This document shows, in pieces, positions 1 to 9,029 of a stretch of DNA of 35,328 nucleotides; within the stretch, counting starts at the first letter, position 1, and each line of letters begins with the position of its first letter. Position numbers and translations under genes: made by a program. The notes below the pieces were generated by a model, which searched no databases, was not told the DNA's origin, and was given only the letters and a program-made list of their open reading frames with translations. The DNA comes from an uncultured Prochlorococcus sp. (GTDB lineage Bacteria > Cyanobacteriota > Cyanobacteriia > PCC-6307 > Cyanobiaceae), in contig CACAYX010000010.1 in NCBI GenBank assembly GCA_902536775.1, forward strand, positions 1 through 35,328, read 5' to 3'.

Positions 1-25
1 GCTTAAATAAAGGGATATAAATGAA

Positions 26-1465
26 ATGGCAGAAAGATTTAGTCAAAAAAACTTAAGAGTAAGACCAAGTTCTGATGAGGAGAAAATTGTAACAAATGCA
101 AAAAAACACTTCGAGAAGACTTTGGTTGAGATATCAGGAGAGTTAGTGGGAAGCGTCGCTGCACTAGAACACCCAACAAAAAATAAAAAATTAAATTATG
201 GAGAAATATTTTTAAGAGACAATGTTCCTGTAATGATTTACCTCATTACCCAAAAACGTTACGAAATTGTCAAAAAGTTCTTAAGTGTATGCCTTGAGTT
301 ACAAAGCTCTAATTACCAAACGCGTGGCGTATTTCCTACTAGTTTCGTTGAAGAAAATGGACAGCTCATTGGAGACTATGGTCAGAGATCAATAGGGAGG
401 ATTACTTCAGCTGACGCAAGTTTATGGTGGCCTATTTTATGTTGGTATTATGTCAATAAAAGCGGTGATTATGTCTTTGGAAAAAGTCAAAGCGTTCAAA
501 GAGGTATTCAACTTCTACTAGATCTAGTTCTACATCCAACATTTGAGGGTACTCCAGTACTTTTTGTTCCAGATTGCGCATTTATGATTGATAGACCTAT
601 GGATGTATGGGGAGCACCACTAGAAGTTGAAGTTTTACTTCATGGATGTTTAAAAAGTTGCATTAACTTAATGGAATTAAGTAGAGCAGATCATGTTAGT
701 AGACTTTTAGACCAAAGACTTATTCTTACAAATCAATGGGTTAAGGATTTAGGAAGTTTTCTATTAAAGCATTATTGGGTTACCAGCCAAACAATGCAAA
801 TTTTAAGAAGAAGGCCAACTGAGCAGTATGGTGATGATCAACACTTCAATGAATTTAACGTTCAACCTCAAGTGGTCCCCTCATGGCTACAAGATTGGTT
901 AGAGAATAGAGGTGGTTACTTAATAGGAAATATTAGGACAGGAAGGCCTGACTTTCGATTTTACAGTTTAGGCAACTCTTTAGCATGTATGTTCGGAGTT
1001 CTGCCTCCTGAAGAACAAAGAGCTTTATTTAGATTAGTTTTACATAACAGACAGCATTTGATGGCTCAAATGCCTATGAGAATTTGTCATCCCCATATGG
1101 ATGTCGAGGAATGGCAAAATAAAACTGGATCCGATCCAAAGAATTGGCCTTGGAGTTACCATAACGGTGGTCATTGGCCAAGCTTACTTTGGTTTTTTGG
1201 TACAGCTGTCCTATTACATCAAAAACATTATGGTTCAGACGATGTGATCCTCATGGAAGAAATGAAATCTTTAATAGAGGAATCATATTGGTGTCAACTT
1301 AATCAATTGCCTAAGCAAGAATGGGCAGAATATTTTGATGGTCCTACAGGTACTTGGGTTGGACAACAATCAAGAACATATCAAACTTGGACAATTGTTG
1401 GATTTTTATTAATGAATCATTTTTTAAGGAATGAGTATAACGATCTAGATATGTTTAAAATTTGA
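26..1465 (+). CDS. alkaline/neutral invertase, glycoside hydrolase family 100
   Basis: This 479-residue cytosolic protein is recognisable as a GH100 alkaline/neutral invertase, which hydrolyses sucrose to glucose and fructose. The whole (alpha/alpha)-barrel appears present and the length matches cyanobacterial members. Family-typical stretches are GEIFLRDNVPVMIYLI near residue 60, SADASLWWPILCWYY near 130, RPMDVWGAPLEVE near 190, WPWSYHNGGHWPSLLWFFG near 370 and the C-terminal GPTGTWVGQQSRTYQTW. There is no signal peptide or membrane segment. An ATG at 21 opens only a short frame, so the ATG at 26 is taken. The gene ends 3 bases from the stop of convergent petD, leaving no room for a conventional terminator. 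In Prochlorococcus the enzyme would act on sucrose made as a compatible solute or reserve (inference). Substrate preference cannot be read from sequence. Confidence 0.9.
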   Translation: MAERFSQKNLRVRPSSDEEKIVTNAKKHFEKTLVEISGELVGSVAALEHPTKNKKLNYGEIFLRDNVPVMIYLITQKRYEIVKKFLSVCLELQSSNYQTRGVFPTSFVEENGQLIGDYGQRSIGRITSADASLWWPILCWYYVNKSGDYVFGKSQSVQRGIQLLLDLVLHPTFEGTPVLFVPDCAFMIDRPMDVWGAPLEVEVLLHGCLKSCINLMELSRADHVSRLLDQRLILTNQWVKDLGSFLLKHYWVTSQTMQILRRRPTEQYGDDQHFNEFNVQPQVVPSWLQDWLENRGGYLIGNIRTGRPDFRFYSLGNSLACMFGVLPPEEQRALFRLVLHNRQHLMAQMPMRICHPHMDVEEWQNKTGSDPKNWPWSYHNGGHWPSLLWFFGTAVLLHQKHYGSDDVILMEEMKSLIEESYWCQLNQLPKQEWAEYFDGPTGTWVGQQSRTYQTWTIVGFLLMNHFLRNEYNDLDMFKI

Positions 1466-1467
1466 GT

Positions 1468-1950
1468 CTAAAATAGTCCTAATGTTAGTGATTTATCAAT
1501 TGGCAAGCATGCACCAATACCTAGGTATATTGTTAGAAAAGTTCCAAATAAGAAAACAGACATTGCTATTGGTCTTCTAAATGGATTAGAAAATTTATTA
1601 ACGTTTTCGATGAAGGGTAAAATCATTAATCCAAGAGGGATTAATGTTTGAAGTGCAATACCCAAAAGTTTATTAGGAACAACTCTAAGTATTTGAAAAA
1701 CTGGGTAAAGATACCATTCAGGAAGTATTTCAAGGGGTGTTGCGAAGGGATTAGCTTTGTCTCCCAACATTGCAGGATCAAGAACTGCTAATCCAACTAC
1801 ACAGGCAATAGTTCCCAAGATGACTACAGGGAAGATATAAAGTAAATCATTTGGCCAAGCTGGTTCACCATAATAATTATGGCCCATACCTTTAGCTAAC
1901 TTTGCTCTCAATTTTGGATCAGTTAGATCTGGTTTTTTTAAAGTAGACAT
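1468..1950 (-). CDS. petD: cytochrome b6-f complex subunit IV
   Basis: Subunit IV of the thylakoid cytochrome b6f complex, 160 residues, the normal length. It forms part of the Qo plastoquinol-oxidation site together with cytochrome b6. The diagnostic PEWY motif is seen as [14 protein letters not shown] near residue 77. Three hydrophobic spans follow the family pattern, near residues 38-58, 93-115 and 128-150. The N-terminus [21 protein letters not shown] is typical. The gene lies 33 bases downstream of petB on the same strand, the usual petB-petD pair. Its stop nearly touches the stop of the convergent invertase gene. Identity is certain. Confidence 0.98.
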   Translation of the reverse strand: MSTLKKPDLTDPKLRAKLAKGMGHNYYGEPAWPNDLLYIFPVVILGTIACVVGLAVLDPAMLGDKANPFATPLEILPEWYLYPVFQILRVVPNKLLGIALQTLIPLGLMILPFIENVNKFSNPFRRPIAMSVFLFGTFLTIYLGIGACLPIDKSLTLGLF

Positions 1951-1983
1951 ATTAAGAACTAATTATAGTTTAAGTATATAAGT

Positions 1984-2640
1984 TTATAAAGGACCTGAAA
2001 TACCCTGTTTACGAATCATTAAAAAGTGCATCAACATGAAGACTGCTAATGACCATGGCAATACAAAAGTGTGAAGACTATAAAATCTGGTTAAAGTCGA
2101 TTGACCAACACTTTCACCTCCTCTAAGTAGTTCAACCATAAAGTCACCTATTACTGGTATAGCAGCAGGAACACCTGAAACAATCTTGACTGCCCAATAA
2201 CCCACCTGATCCCAAGGTAAAGAGTATCCAGTCACTCCAAAAGCGACAGTTATAACTGCCATTACAACACCTGTAACCCAAGTTAATTCTCTTGGCCTCT
2301 TAAAACCTCCAGTAAGGTAAACCCTAAAGACATGAAGGATTAACATCAATACCATCATTGACGCACTCCATCTATGCACAGATCTTATTAACCATCCAAA
2401 ACTTACATCGGTCATTAAATAACTTACTGAACTGTAAGCTTGTGTAACTGTTGGCTTATAGTAAAAAGTCATTGCAAAACCTGTTGCAAATTGAATTAGA
2501 AAGCATACTAAGGTTATGCCTCCTAAACAATAAAAAATATTTACGTGAGGGGGTACGTACTTGGAAGTAACGTCGTCAGTTATGTCTTGGATTTCAAGTC
2601 TTTCTTGAAACCAGTCATAAACAGATGAAGAATTCGCCAT
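1984..2640 (-). CDS. petB: cytochrome b6
   Basis: Cytochrome b6 (218 residues), the di-heme b subunit of the b6f complex that carries electrons across the thylakoid membrane. The four transmembrane helices are visible. Heme-ligand histidines sit in [11 protein letters not shown] with [10 protein letters not shown], and in [10 protein letters not shown] with [10 protein letters not shown]. Cys38 in [12 protein letters not shown] corresponds to the cysteine that covalently holds the extra heme c(i). A longer frame reaches 2703, but the ATG at 2640 gives [20 protein letters not shown], the expected N-terminus, so that start is used. petD follows in the same transcription unit. The gene diverges from ctpA with about 70 bases between start codons. 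Confidence 0.97.
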   Translation of the reverse strand: MANSSSVYDWFQERLEIQDITDDVTSKYVPPHVNIFYCLGGITLVCFLIQFATGFAMTFYYKPTVTQAYSSVSYLMTDVSFGWLIRSVHRWSASMMVLMLILHVFRVYLTGGFKRPRELTWVTGVVMAVITVAFGVTGYSLPWDQVGYWAVKIVSGVPAAIPVIGDFMVELLRGGESVGQSTLTRFYSLHTFVLPWSLAVFMLMHFLMIRKQGISGPL

Positions 2641-2711
2641 CCAAAAAAAAATTAGCTTTGATATAAAGAGCTTACTTAAAATTCTTATACTTGGTGTTAA
2701 CACTTAACCCA

Positions 2712-4007
2712 ATGAATTCATCTTTTAACAAACTTTTAACATTCAAAACTTTGATCACTGCATCAATGATCATCGTTTTTTCTATCAATTTTTTATTGAT
2801 GGAAAGAGTGGATGCTCTCAGTGATAGCAGGCAATTAGTACTTGATGCTTGGACCTTGGTAAACGAAGGTTTTTATGATCCAGAAAAGTTTGATGAAATC
2901 CAATGGAAAAGAATTAGACAAAAAACGTTACAGAAACAAATTGAAACAAGTGAAGAGGCTTATTCTGCAATTGAAGACATGTTAAGACCTCTAGAGGATC
3001 CCTACACGAGAGTTTTACGCCCCAAAGATTATGAGCTACTGAAATCAAGTAATTTTGGGAGTGAGATTAATGGTGTTGGGCTTCAATTAGGTGAAGATGA
3101 TAACAATAAAGTTAAAGTTATTTCTACTCTTGGGGGGTCGCCAGCTGAAGAAGCAGGAATAGTAAGCGGAGACATTATCAAGACAGTGGATGGAATCTCA
3201 TCAGAAAAATTAGGACTTGCAAGTACCGCCTCTAAGTTAAGAGGTGAATCAGGGACAAAAGTTTTAGTTGAATTATCTACGGAATCAGGAGAAATTAGGG
3301 AAGTCGATTTAGAGAGGAGATCAGTAGATCTTAGACCAGTTAGAACAAAAAGATTAAGAGACGATTTTCACACAACAGGATATTTAAGGATAACTCAATT
3401 TAGCGAAAGCGTACCCAAAAAAGTTGAAGAGGCTCTTCAAGAGTTAAAAGAGAAAGAGGTTGAGGGCTTAATCTTGGATCTTAGAAATAATTCAGGGGGA
3501 CTAGTAAGCTCAGGTATTGCAGTTGCAGACTCATTATTGAGTGAGAAACCCATAGTCGAGACAAAAGATAGAAATGGAATCAAAGATGCAATTATTTCTC
3601 AAAAAGAGACATCTTTTGATGGACCCATGGTGACTTTAGTAAATAAAGGCACTGCAAGTGCCAGTGAAATACTTGCTGGTTCTTTACAAGATAATGAGAG
3701 GTCAATTCTTATGGGAGAACAAACTTATGGTAAAGGTTTAATTCAATCCCTAAAAAGTTTGGGAGAAGATAGTGGTATTGCTATAACAGTAGCTAGTTAC
3801 TTAACACCAGATGGTAATAATATTCAAGGCCAAGGTATAACACCTAACAAATTACTTGATCTACCCGATGCAAGTGATTTTGGAAGTACTGACGATAAAT
3901 GGGTGAGGAATGCGGAATTATTTTTAGGGTCACTTCTAGAAAAAGAAGAAGTTCCTGTTCAAACAATTGAATTAAACAATGAAGAAATTAAATCTTTAAA
4001 TCGCTAA
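2712..4007 (+). CDS. ctpA: carboxyl-terminal processing protease (D1 C-terminal processing)
   Basis: Periplasmic or lumenal S41 tail-specific protease of about 431 residues. The CtpA family removes the C-terminal extension of precursor D1 so that the Mn cluster can assemble. The protein has an N-terminal signal or membrane segment (about residues 11-30), a PDZ domain with SEINGVGLQLGED and GGSPAEEAGIVSGDIIKTVDG, and a protease core with DLRNNSGGLV. The catalytic dyad is seen as Ser316 in GTASASEIL and Lys341 in TYGKGLIQS. Their 25-residue spacing equals that of plant/algal D1 protease (Ser372/Lys397). The frame opens with a TTG at 2691, but the ATG at 2712 (MNSSFNKLLTF) is the better start. 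Cyanobacteria usually have several paralogues, so which substrate this copy serves is inferred. Confidence 0.88.
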   Translation: MNSSFNKLLTFKTLITASMIIVFSINFLLMERVDALSDSRQLVLDAWTLVNEGFYDPEKFDEIQWKRIRQKTLQKQIETSEEAYSAIEDMLRPLEDPYTRVLRPKDYELLKSSNFGSEINGVGLQLGEDDNNKVKVISTLGGSPAEEAGIVSGDIIKTVDGISSEKLGLASTASKLRGESGTKVLVELSTESGEIREVDLERRSVDLRPVRTKRLRDDFHTTGYLRITQFSESVPKKVEEALQELKEKEVEGLILDLRNNSGGLVSSGIAVADSLLSEKPIVETKDRNGIKDAIISQKETSFDGPMVTLVNKGTASASEILAGSLQDNERSILMGEQTYGKGLIQSLKSLGEDSGIAITVASYLTPDGNNIQGQGITPNKLLDLPDASDFGSTDDKWVRNAELFLGSLLEKEEVPVQTIELNNEEIKSLNR

Positions 4008-4034
4008 AGATTGAAAATAAAAAATCTTAAAAAT

Positions 4035-5291
4035 ATGAGTATTAAAAGAATTTTTCATGACCCAATTCATAAAGAAATAGTATTTGATGCAGGAAAGCCA
4101 GAAGAATTAATGATTATGGAATTAATTGATACAGTAGCTTTTCAAAGACTAAGAAGAATAAAACAGCTTGGAGCGGCATCATTACTTTTTCATGGTGCAG
4201 AATCGAGTAGATTTACTCACTCAATTGGCGTTTTTTGTATAGCTAGAAAAATTTATAAGAGATTAATTGAAAGTAAATCTTCTTTTAGTGAAAATAAATT
4301 TGTTCTTTATGGAGCAGCTCTACTACATGATTTAGGTCATGGACCTTTAAGCCATACCAGTGAAACAATATTCATGCATGATCACGAACAATGGTCTGAA
4401 AACTTAGTGACAAATTATTCTCCAATAAATTCAATACTCAAAAAGTATGACAACGAATTACCCAGAAAAATTGGTAAATTATTTCAATCAAAACAACTAT
4501 TTTCAAAACCTTTAAGAACATTGATAAGTAGTGAGATAGATTGCGATCGTCTTGATTATCTTTTACGCGATAGTTACAACACAGGGACTAATTATGGCTT
4601 AGTAGATTTAGAGAGAATAATTTCAGCTCTTACCTTTTTACCTGATGGAAATATCGGAATCAAACCAAAAGGAGTGATCGCTATTGAGCATTTCCTTGTA
4701 CTTAGAAACTTGATGTATAGAACAATCTACAATCACAAGATAAACGAAATATCAACATGGATTCTGGGGAAAATATTACACACAATAAAACATAATTATG
4801 AAAAGAATATTTGGTTAGATAATTCTCTACACAAATGGATTTTTTCACCCTCAAAGGTTGATTTTGATGATTTCATAAGAAATGATGATGTAACCTTTTA
4901 TTATCATTTGATTAGATGGAAAGATGAATCTTTTGAACCACTTTCTACACTATGCAAAATGTTTATTGACAGGGATTTATTAAAGGCATCAGACATAAGT
5001 TTTTTAAGTAAGATTGATAGATTAAAAATCCTTGCATTTGCCACAAAATTATGTGAAAAGAATGGTTATGATTCAGAAATATTTTGCGGGATAAAGGAAA
5101 GGTCTTTCAAAGGTTTTGAATCTAATAATGCTCTAAAAATATGGGACGGCACTTATCAAAGCGCATTAGAAAATAGTTCCGCATTAATTAAAACTTTAAT
5201 GAGATCCGATGAAAGTTCTTTTATTATTTATCCAGATATGATCAAAAATGAAATTAAAAATGAAATTTCATTAATAAAAAACAATTCCTAG
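4035..5291 (+). CDS. HD-domain (SAMHD1/dGTPase-like) metal-dependent phosphohydrolase
   Basis: About 418 residues. This is an HD-superfamily phosphohydrolase of the COG1078 type, related to dNTP triphosphohydrolases. The metal-binding pattern is visible as His62 in SRFTHSIGV, His98-Asp99 in ALLHDLGHGPLSH, and a later Asp in SSEIDCDRLDYLLRDSY. The N-terminal IKRIFHDPIHKEI and LRRIKQLGAASLLFHGAESS are characteristic of the family. A TTG at 4011 extends the frame by 8 residues, but the ATG at 4035 aligns with the family start. It follows ctpA closely and precedes minC by about 10 bases, so it is probably transcribed with the min genes. The true substrate (dNTP or another phosphoester) is not shown by the sequence. 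Confidence 0.85.
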   Translation: MSIKRIFHDPIHKEIVFDAGKPEELMIMELIDTVAFQRLRRIKQLGAASLLFHGAESSRFTHSIGVFCIARKIYKRLIESKSSFSENKFVLYGAALLHDLGHGPLSHTSETIFMHDHEQWSENLVTNYSPINSILKKYDNELPRKIGKLFQSKQLFSKPLRTLISSEIDCDRLDYLLRDSYNTGTNYGLVDLERIISALTFLPDGNIGIKPKGVIAIEHFLVLRNLMYRTIYNHKINEISTWILGKILHTIKHNYEKNIWLDNSLHKWIFSPSKVDFDDFIRNDDVTFYYHLIRWKDESFEPLSTLCKMFIDRDLLKASDISFLSKIDRLKILAFATKLCEKNGYDSEIFCGIKERSFKGFESNNALKIWDGTYQSALENSSALIKTLMRSDESSFIIYPDMIKNEIKNEISLIKNNS

Positions 5292-5301
5292 ATTTAATTC
5301 A

Positions 5302-5964
5302 ATGGAAATCGTTTTAAAAAACAGTAAAAGTAAATATTTTGAAATTTTTTCTTTGTTAGATTTAGATAATCTCCATGATACTTTCAAAAGATTTTCATCC
5401 ATCAAGGAACCTTTAGAAGCAAAAATTTTCGCAGTCAATGAGTCAATAAGTTCTCATCAATTATTAAAATTAAAAAATCATTTTGACAAAATTAATATTT
5501 GTTCCTTATTCATTTACTCAAATAATAGAGATACAATAATCAGTGGAAAGTCATTAAAAATAGATTCAGCTTATATAAAAGAGCAAGAGATCAAAAATCA
5601 GTTATTGTTATTCAATTCAAAAAAGAAAGACGATATTCTTCACAAAGGAACAGTACGATCGGGTGAGAGAATATCTTCAAACGGAAACCTTTGCATTATT
5701 GGAGATGTTAATCCAGGAGCAATAGTTTCCGCTAAGAAAAACATTTACGTTTGGGGCAAATTACTAGGGATAGCATTCGCAGGGAAAAGCGGAAATAAAA
5801 ATGCCTCTATTGCATCACTTTATCTAAACCCTCTACAGTTAAGAATTGCAGATGTGATAGCTATAGGACCAAAGGATAAGCCCAAAAATTGTTATCCAGA
5901 AATTGCGGTAATAGATAAACAAACGATAATTATCAAACCACACTTAATCGAAAATAAAAATTAA
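5302..5964 (+). CDS. minC: septum site-determining protein MinC
   Basis: Cell-division inhibitor MinC, 220 residues, which together with MinD blocks FtsZ ring formation away from mid-cell. The C-terminal beta-helix domain is clear from about residue 110: KGTVRSGERISSNGNL, IIGDVNPGAIVSAKKNIYVWG, LLGIAFAGKSGN and LNPLQLRIADVIA, including the repeated glycine turns and RxGExI-type entry. The N-terminal FtsZ-binding domain is much less conserved, and in this AT-rich genome it is Lys/Asn-rich. The gene stands directly before minD and minE, which supports the assignment. Confidence 0.93.
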   Translation: MEIVLKNSKSKYFEIFSLLDLDNLHDTFKRFSSIKEPLEAKIFAVNESISSHQLLKLKNHFDKINICSLFIYSNNRDTIISGKSLKIDSAYIKEQEIKNQLLLFNSKKKDDILHKGTVRSGERISSNGNLCIIGDVNPGAIVSAKKNIYVWGKLLGIAFAGKSGNKNASIASLYLNPLQLRIADVIAIGPKDKPKNCYPEIAVIDKQTIIIKPHLIENKN

Positions 5965-6075
5965 TCAATAATTTGCAATAAATTAATTCAAACTAGATAA
6001 ATTTAAGAATTACTTAATCTTTAAAATATTTAACTTTCTACAAGTGGCTTTATTATTTGTAAAATCCTAAAAATC

Positions 6076-6891
6076 GTGGGGAAAAATACTCGCACAATAT
6101 TAATTTGTTCAGGCAAAGGAGGGGTTGGTAAAACAACTTTAACTGCAAACCTAGGCATAGCACTTGCTAATAGTGGAGCAACAACTGCTGTATTAGATGC
6201 TGATTTTGGCTTAAGAAATTTAGATCTACTTCTAGGATTAGAAAATCGCATCATTTATACGGCTCAAGATGTTCTAGACAAGAATTGTCGTCTTGACCAA
6301 GCATTGGTTAGACATAAAAAGGAACCTAATCTTGCTCTTCTACCTGCTGGAGATCCAAGGATGTTGGATTGGATGAAGCCCGAAGATATGAAAAAAATTA
6401 GTGAGCTACTTAGTGAGAACTTTGATTTTGTCTTAGTAGATTGTCCTGCTGGCGTAGAGGATGGCTTTAAAAATGCTCTTGCAGCCTGTAAAGAAGCTAT
6501 TGTTGTTACTAACCCAGAATTATCTGCAGTACGAGATGCGGATAGAGTAATTGGGATTCTTAATACTTCAGATATTGAGCCTATCCAACTTATAATCAAC
6601 AGAGTTCGCCCTAACATGATGGCTAGTCAAGAAATGTTATCCATCGAAGATGTTCAAGGAATCCTTTCTTTGCCATTATTAGGTATTGTTTTAGAAGATG
6701 AACAGGTGATAATAAGTACAAATAGAGGAGAGCCACTGACTCTTTCAGATCGAAGATCACCCGCAAAGAAATGTTATTTGAATGTTTCTCAAAGACTTAC
6801 AAATAAAGATGTACCAATTATCGATCTTAAAAAAGAAGGCAAAAGTCTTAAAGATAAATTCATGAGATTAATGCAAACAAAGGTTTTTTAA
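6076..6891 (+). CDS. minD: septum site-determining ATPase MinD
   Basis: Membrane-associated ATPase MinD, 271 residues. It binds the membrane in its ATP form, recruits MinC, and is released by MinE. The deviant Walker A motif is seen at residues 12-21 ([10 protein letters not shown]). Also visible are [17 protein letters not shown] (switch I region), [13 protein letters not shown] (Walker B/switch II) and, at the end, a short Lys/Leu/Met-rich amphipathic helix ([13 protein letters not shown]) serving as the membrane-targeting sequence. The start is GTG at 6076; no ATG lies suitably nearby. minE begins 1 base after the stop. The 111-base gap to minC holds no gene. Confidence 0.97.
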   Translation: MGKNTRTILICSGKGGVGKTTLTANLGIALANSGATTAVLDADFGLRNLDLLLGLENRIIYTAQDVLDKNCRLDQALVRHKKEPNLALLPAGDPRMLDWMKPEDMKKISELLSENFDFVLVDCPAGVEDGFKNALAACKEAIVVTNPELSAVRDADRVIGILNTSDIEPIQLIINRVRPNMMASQEMLSIEDVQGILSLPLLGIVLEDEQVIISTNRGEPLTLSDRRSPAKKCYLNVSQRLTNKDVPIIDLKKEGKSLKDKFMRLMQTKVF

Positions 6892-6892
6892 A

Positions 6893-7228
6893 ATGATGAC
6901 TCTCAGAGATCTTATAAATAAGTTACTAGGCAGAGAAACGTCTAGTGCGAATACAGCTAGAGAAAGATTACAACTTGTACTTGCTCATGACAGAGTTGAT
7001 ATGAGTTCCTTAACAACTGATCTTTTAGATAAAATGAGAAAAGAGATACTTGATGTTGTTGCTAAATATGTTGAAATTGATTTTGAGGAGGTGGCAGTAA
7101 GTTTGGAGACTGAGGATAGAATGACTGCACTAGTTGCCAATTTGCCAATCAAAAGAACTATTTCAGGAGAAATAAAATTCAAAAAAACTGATAAAACTGA
7201 TAAAGCTAACAAAGATATCAAAAAGTAA
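6893..7228 (+). CDS. minE: cell division topological specificity factor MinE
   Basis: MinE, 111 residues, which stimulates MinD ATPase activity and drives Min patterning so that division occurs at mid-cell. Seen features are the N-terminal amphipathic [15 protein letters not shown], the MinD-binding segment [15 protein letters not shown], and the dimerising alpha/beta domain ([20 protein letters not shown], with [18 protein letters not shown]). The tail is a low-complexity Lys/Asp/Thr stretch ([15 protein letters not shown]) absent from most homologues. The gene is 1 base after minD, so it is very probably translationally coupled. The two ATG codons at 6893 and 6896 are equally possible starts. 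Confidence 0.96.
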   Translation: MMTLRDLINKLLGRETSSANTARERLQLVLAHDRVDMSSLTTDLLDKMRKEILDVVAKYVEIDFEEVAVSLETEDRMTALVANLPIKRTISGEIKFKKTDKTDKANKDIKK

Positions 7229-7293
7229 TAAATTTAAAAAAAGCTAAAAAAATACTGATAATTTACCCTCCCTAATTGTAAGATGAAGAGATT

Positions 7294-7365
7294 GCCGGCT
7301 TAGCTCAGCGGTAGAGCAGCGCTTTTGTAAAGCGAAGGTCATCAGTTCAAATCTGTTAGCCGGCA
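7294..7365 (+). tRNA. trnT: tRNA-Thr (UGU)
   Basis: A 72-base cloverleaf is readable by eye. The acceptor arms GCCGGCT and AGCCGGC pair and A is the discriminator. The D arm is GCTCAGCGGTAGAGC. The anticodon loop TTTGTAA carries TGT, giving tRNA-Thr reading ACA. The T arm contains GTTCAAAT. The 3' CCA is not encoded. A TAAGAT hexamer at 7279-7284 is a candidate -10 box. Confidence 0.97.
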
Positions 7366-7376
7366 TTTTGATTTAT

Positions 7377-7544
7377 TTAATTCTGTTCAAAATTCTTTGC
7401 TGAAAATAAAAAGACTAAACTTATCAGAGCAACAATAGGGAAAAATCTTATTTCCAGAACATACTCTAAAAAAGATGCAAGGGGTTCAAATATCCAATAA
7501 GTAAAAAATTGAATTAATAAAACAAAAAATAATAATAAAAACAT
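7377..7544 (-). CDS. small membrane protein, 55 residues, unknown
   Basis: A 55-residue frame with ATG at 7544-7542, ending at TAA 7379-7377. Its start overlaps the stop of the preceding tsaC gene as TAATG (one shared base), a classic sign of translational coupling. The product is almost entirely hydrophobic: MFLLLFFVLLIQFFTYWIF, a short stretch with PLASFLEYVLEIRF, then FPIVALISLVFLFSAKNFEQN. That suggests two membrane spans with a polar tail. I recognise no family. In a genome this AT-rich, Phe/Leu-rich frames can arise by chance, so the support is the exact stop-start overlap and the sensible ending 12 bases from the tRNA gene. Comparison with other Prochlorococcus genomes would decide. 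Confidence 0.6.
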   Translation of the reverse strand: MFLLLFFVLLIQFFTYWIFEPLASFLEYVLEIRFFPIVALISLVFLFSAKNFEQN

Positions 7545-8125
7545 TAATACAATTCCCTAACTATTACTTCTCCTTCTCTAATCAGTTTCCAATTTCCACT
7601 GTTCTTCCAAAATATTATAGTACTAGCTTTTCCACTACTTTTACCCCAGGGGATAGGACCCAAAATTTTTATAGAAGGGAAGTCTAAAGCAATACTTTCA
7701 GCTGTAATTGATCCTTTAAAACCTGAGATATTTGCACTTGAAGTTAACAATGGGCCTGTTTCTCTCAAAAGAGATTGTGCGATATTTGAATTTGGAATTC
7801 TCAACCCAATAGTAAAATCATTACTGGTAATGTGAGCAGTCTGCTTTGCTGAAGCAGGAATAACAATTGTCAGAGCTCCAGGCCAATATTTTGAGGCTAA
7901 ATTTTCGTAATCTTCTTTTGCTGATTCGTGAACATAATCAATTAAATGTTTATGTTCTGATCCCATAAGAATTAAGGGTTTGTTTTTATCTCTTTTTTTA
8001 AACTCATAAATAATATTTGAGAATTTTGGTAAGCATCCAATTGCAGGTAAAGTGTCTGTTGGGAAAATTATAGGCAAACCACTTTTAAGGGTCCTCCAAG
8101 CAGTTTTGCAGTCTACTAAATTCAT
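7544..8125 (-). CDS. tsaC: L-threonylcarbamoyladenylate synthase, Sua5/YciO/YrdC family
   Basis: A single-domain YrdC-fold protein of 193 residues, matching bacterial TsaC (about 190) rather than the longer two-domain Sua5. The family makes threonylcarbamoyl-AMP from threonine, bicarbonate and ATP, the first step to t6A37 in ANN-decoding tRNAs. Seen motifs are the N-terminal GLPIIFPTDTLPAIGC, the Lys-rich nucleotide-binding KKRDKNKPLILM (KxR type), GLRIPNSNIAQSLL and LLTSSANISG. It lies downstream of prmC on the same strand (about 23 bases), so two translation-support genes are paired. Some YrdC/YciO proteins have other or unknown roles, so the exact activity is inferred. Confidence 0.85.
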   Translation of the reverse strand: MNLVDCKTAWRTLKSGLPIIFPTDTLPAIGCLPKFSNIIYEFKKRDKNKPLILMGSEHKHLIDYVHESAKEDYENLASKYWPGALTIVIPASAKQTAHITSNDFTIGLRIPNSNIAQSLLRETGPLLTSSANISGFKGSITAESIALDFPSIKILGPIPWGKSSGKASTIIFWKNSGNWKLIREGEVIVRELY

Positions 8126-8148
8126 TTAGATTTAAAACCTATAATAAT

Positions 8149-9018
8149 TTATTTATATCTTCCAATGGTAAACCTACCAATACCTGAAAGATCTTTCACA
8201 ATTTCTATTGATGTAAATTTATTTTTAATAAGTAGTTGTTTTACTTTTTCACTTTGATCAAAATGATTCTCTAAAATTAGCCAACCATTCTCTTTTAAAA
8301 ATAATGGTGCTTTATGTATTATTTCCCTAATATGATTTAAACCATCTTCTCCACCAAGTAATGCGACTTTTGGTTCGAAATTCTTAACTTCTTTGGGTAA
8401 TTTTTCATAAATATCTCTGGGAATATATGGTGGGTTTGAAATAGCGAGGTCCAATTTTCCTTTAAAACTTTCTAGAGGTGACCACCAATTTCCACAATAA
8501 AACTTCAAATTTGATTGCTTAGAAGAATTTATAAAATTTTTATTGGCAATTTCTAATGCGTCTTGATCTATATCAGTTGCCAATCCTTCGCTAAATGGAT
8601 AAGCCAATGCCAACGCAATACTAATTGCACCTGATCCAGTTCCTAATTCAGCAAAAAATAATTTTTCTGATTTCTCACGAAATATATTTAAGACGATATC
8701 AACTATGAGCTCTGTTTCTGGTCTGGGTATGAGTACTTTGTTTGTAACTTTTAATTTTAAGTCTCTCCAAAAAGTTATTCCACAAAGATACTGAATTGGG
8801 CAAGATTTTAGTAAATGATCATCCCAAACAGATTCTAAAAATTCTAAATTATTTTTTAAATGTATGTTTTCCTTAGGATTTATACTTTTCAAGTTTAGAT
8901 CACTAGTCGATATACCGCCTATACAATCAAGTAAAACAGCAAAAGATGGCTGATCCCCTCCTTTAGAAAGTTGCTTTTTTTTCCAAAATAGAAATTCTTC
9001 TACAGAAATGCAAAGCAT
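8149..9018 (-). CDS. prmC: peptide chain release factor N5-glutamine methyltransferase (HemK/PrmC)
   Basis: A 289-residue SAM-dependent methyltransferase that modifies the Gln of the GGQ motif in release factors. The N-terminal helical substrate-recognition domain (about residues 1-90) leads into PIQYLCGITFWRDL and LIPRPETELIVD. SAM-binding motif I follows (ELGTGSGAISIALA, about 123-136). The catalytic NPPY is in DLAISNPPYIPRDIY (about 190). The start is the ATG at 9018, 11 bases after the psbM stop, so the two are probably co-transcribed. Length and motif order match the family. Confidence 0.93.
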   Translation of the reverse strand: MLCISVEEFLFWKKKQLSKGGDQPSFAVLLDCIGGISTSDLNLKSINPKENIHLKNNLEFLESVWDDHLLKSCPIQYLCGITFWRDLKLKVTNKVLIPRPETELIVDIVLNIFREKSEKLFFAELGTGSGAISIALALAYPFSEGLATDIDQDALEIANKNFINSSKQSNLKFYCGNWWSPLESFKGKLDLAISNPPYIPRDIYEKLPKEVKNFEPKVALLGGEDGLNHIREIIHKAPLFLKENGWLILENHFDQSEKVKQLLIKNKFTSIEIVKDLSGIGRFTIGRYK

Positions 9019-9029
9019 TTATTGAAATT

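Noticed and set aside
1-25. Possible 3' end of an upstream gene
   Set aside because: Only 25 bases are available, with stops in several frames; no coding sequence can be identified.
6030-6617. Minus-strand frames of 74 and 117 residues opposite minD
   Set aside because: They lie antisense within minD, have no recognisable domain, and Ser/Leu-rich composition typical of the reverse complement of a real gene.
6985-7221. Minus-strand 78-residue frame opposite minE
   Set aside because: Entirely antisense to minE, with no start signal or domain; a shadow frame.
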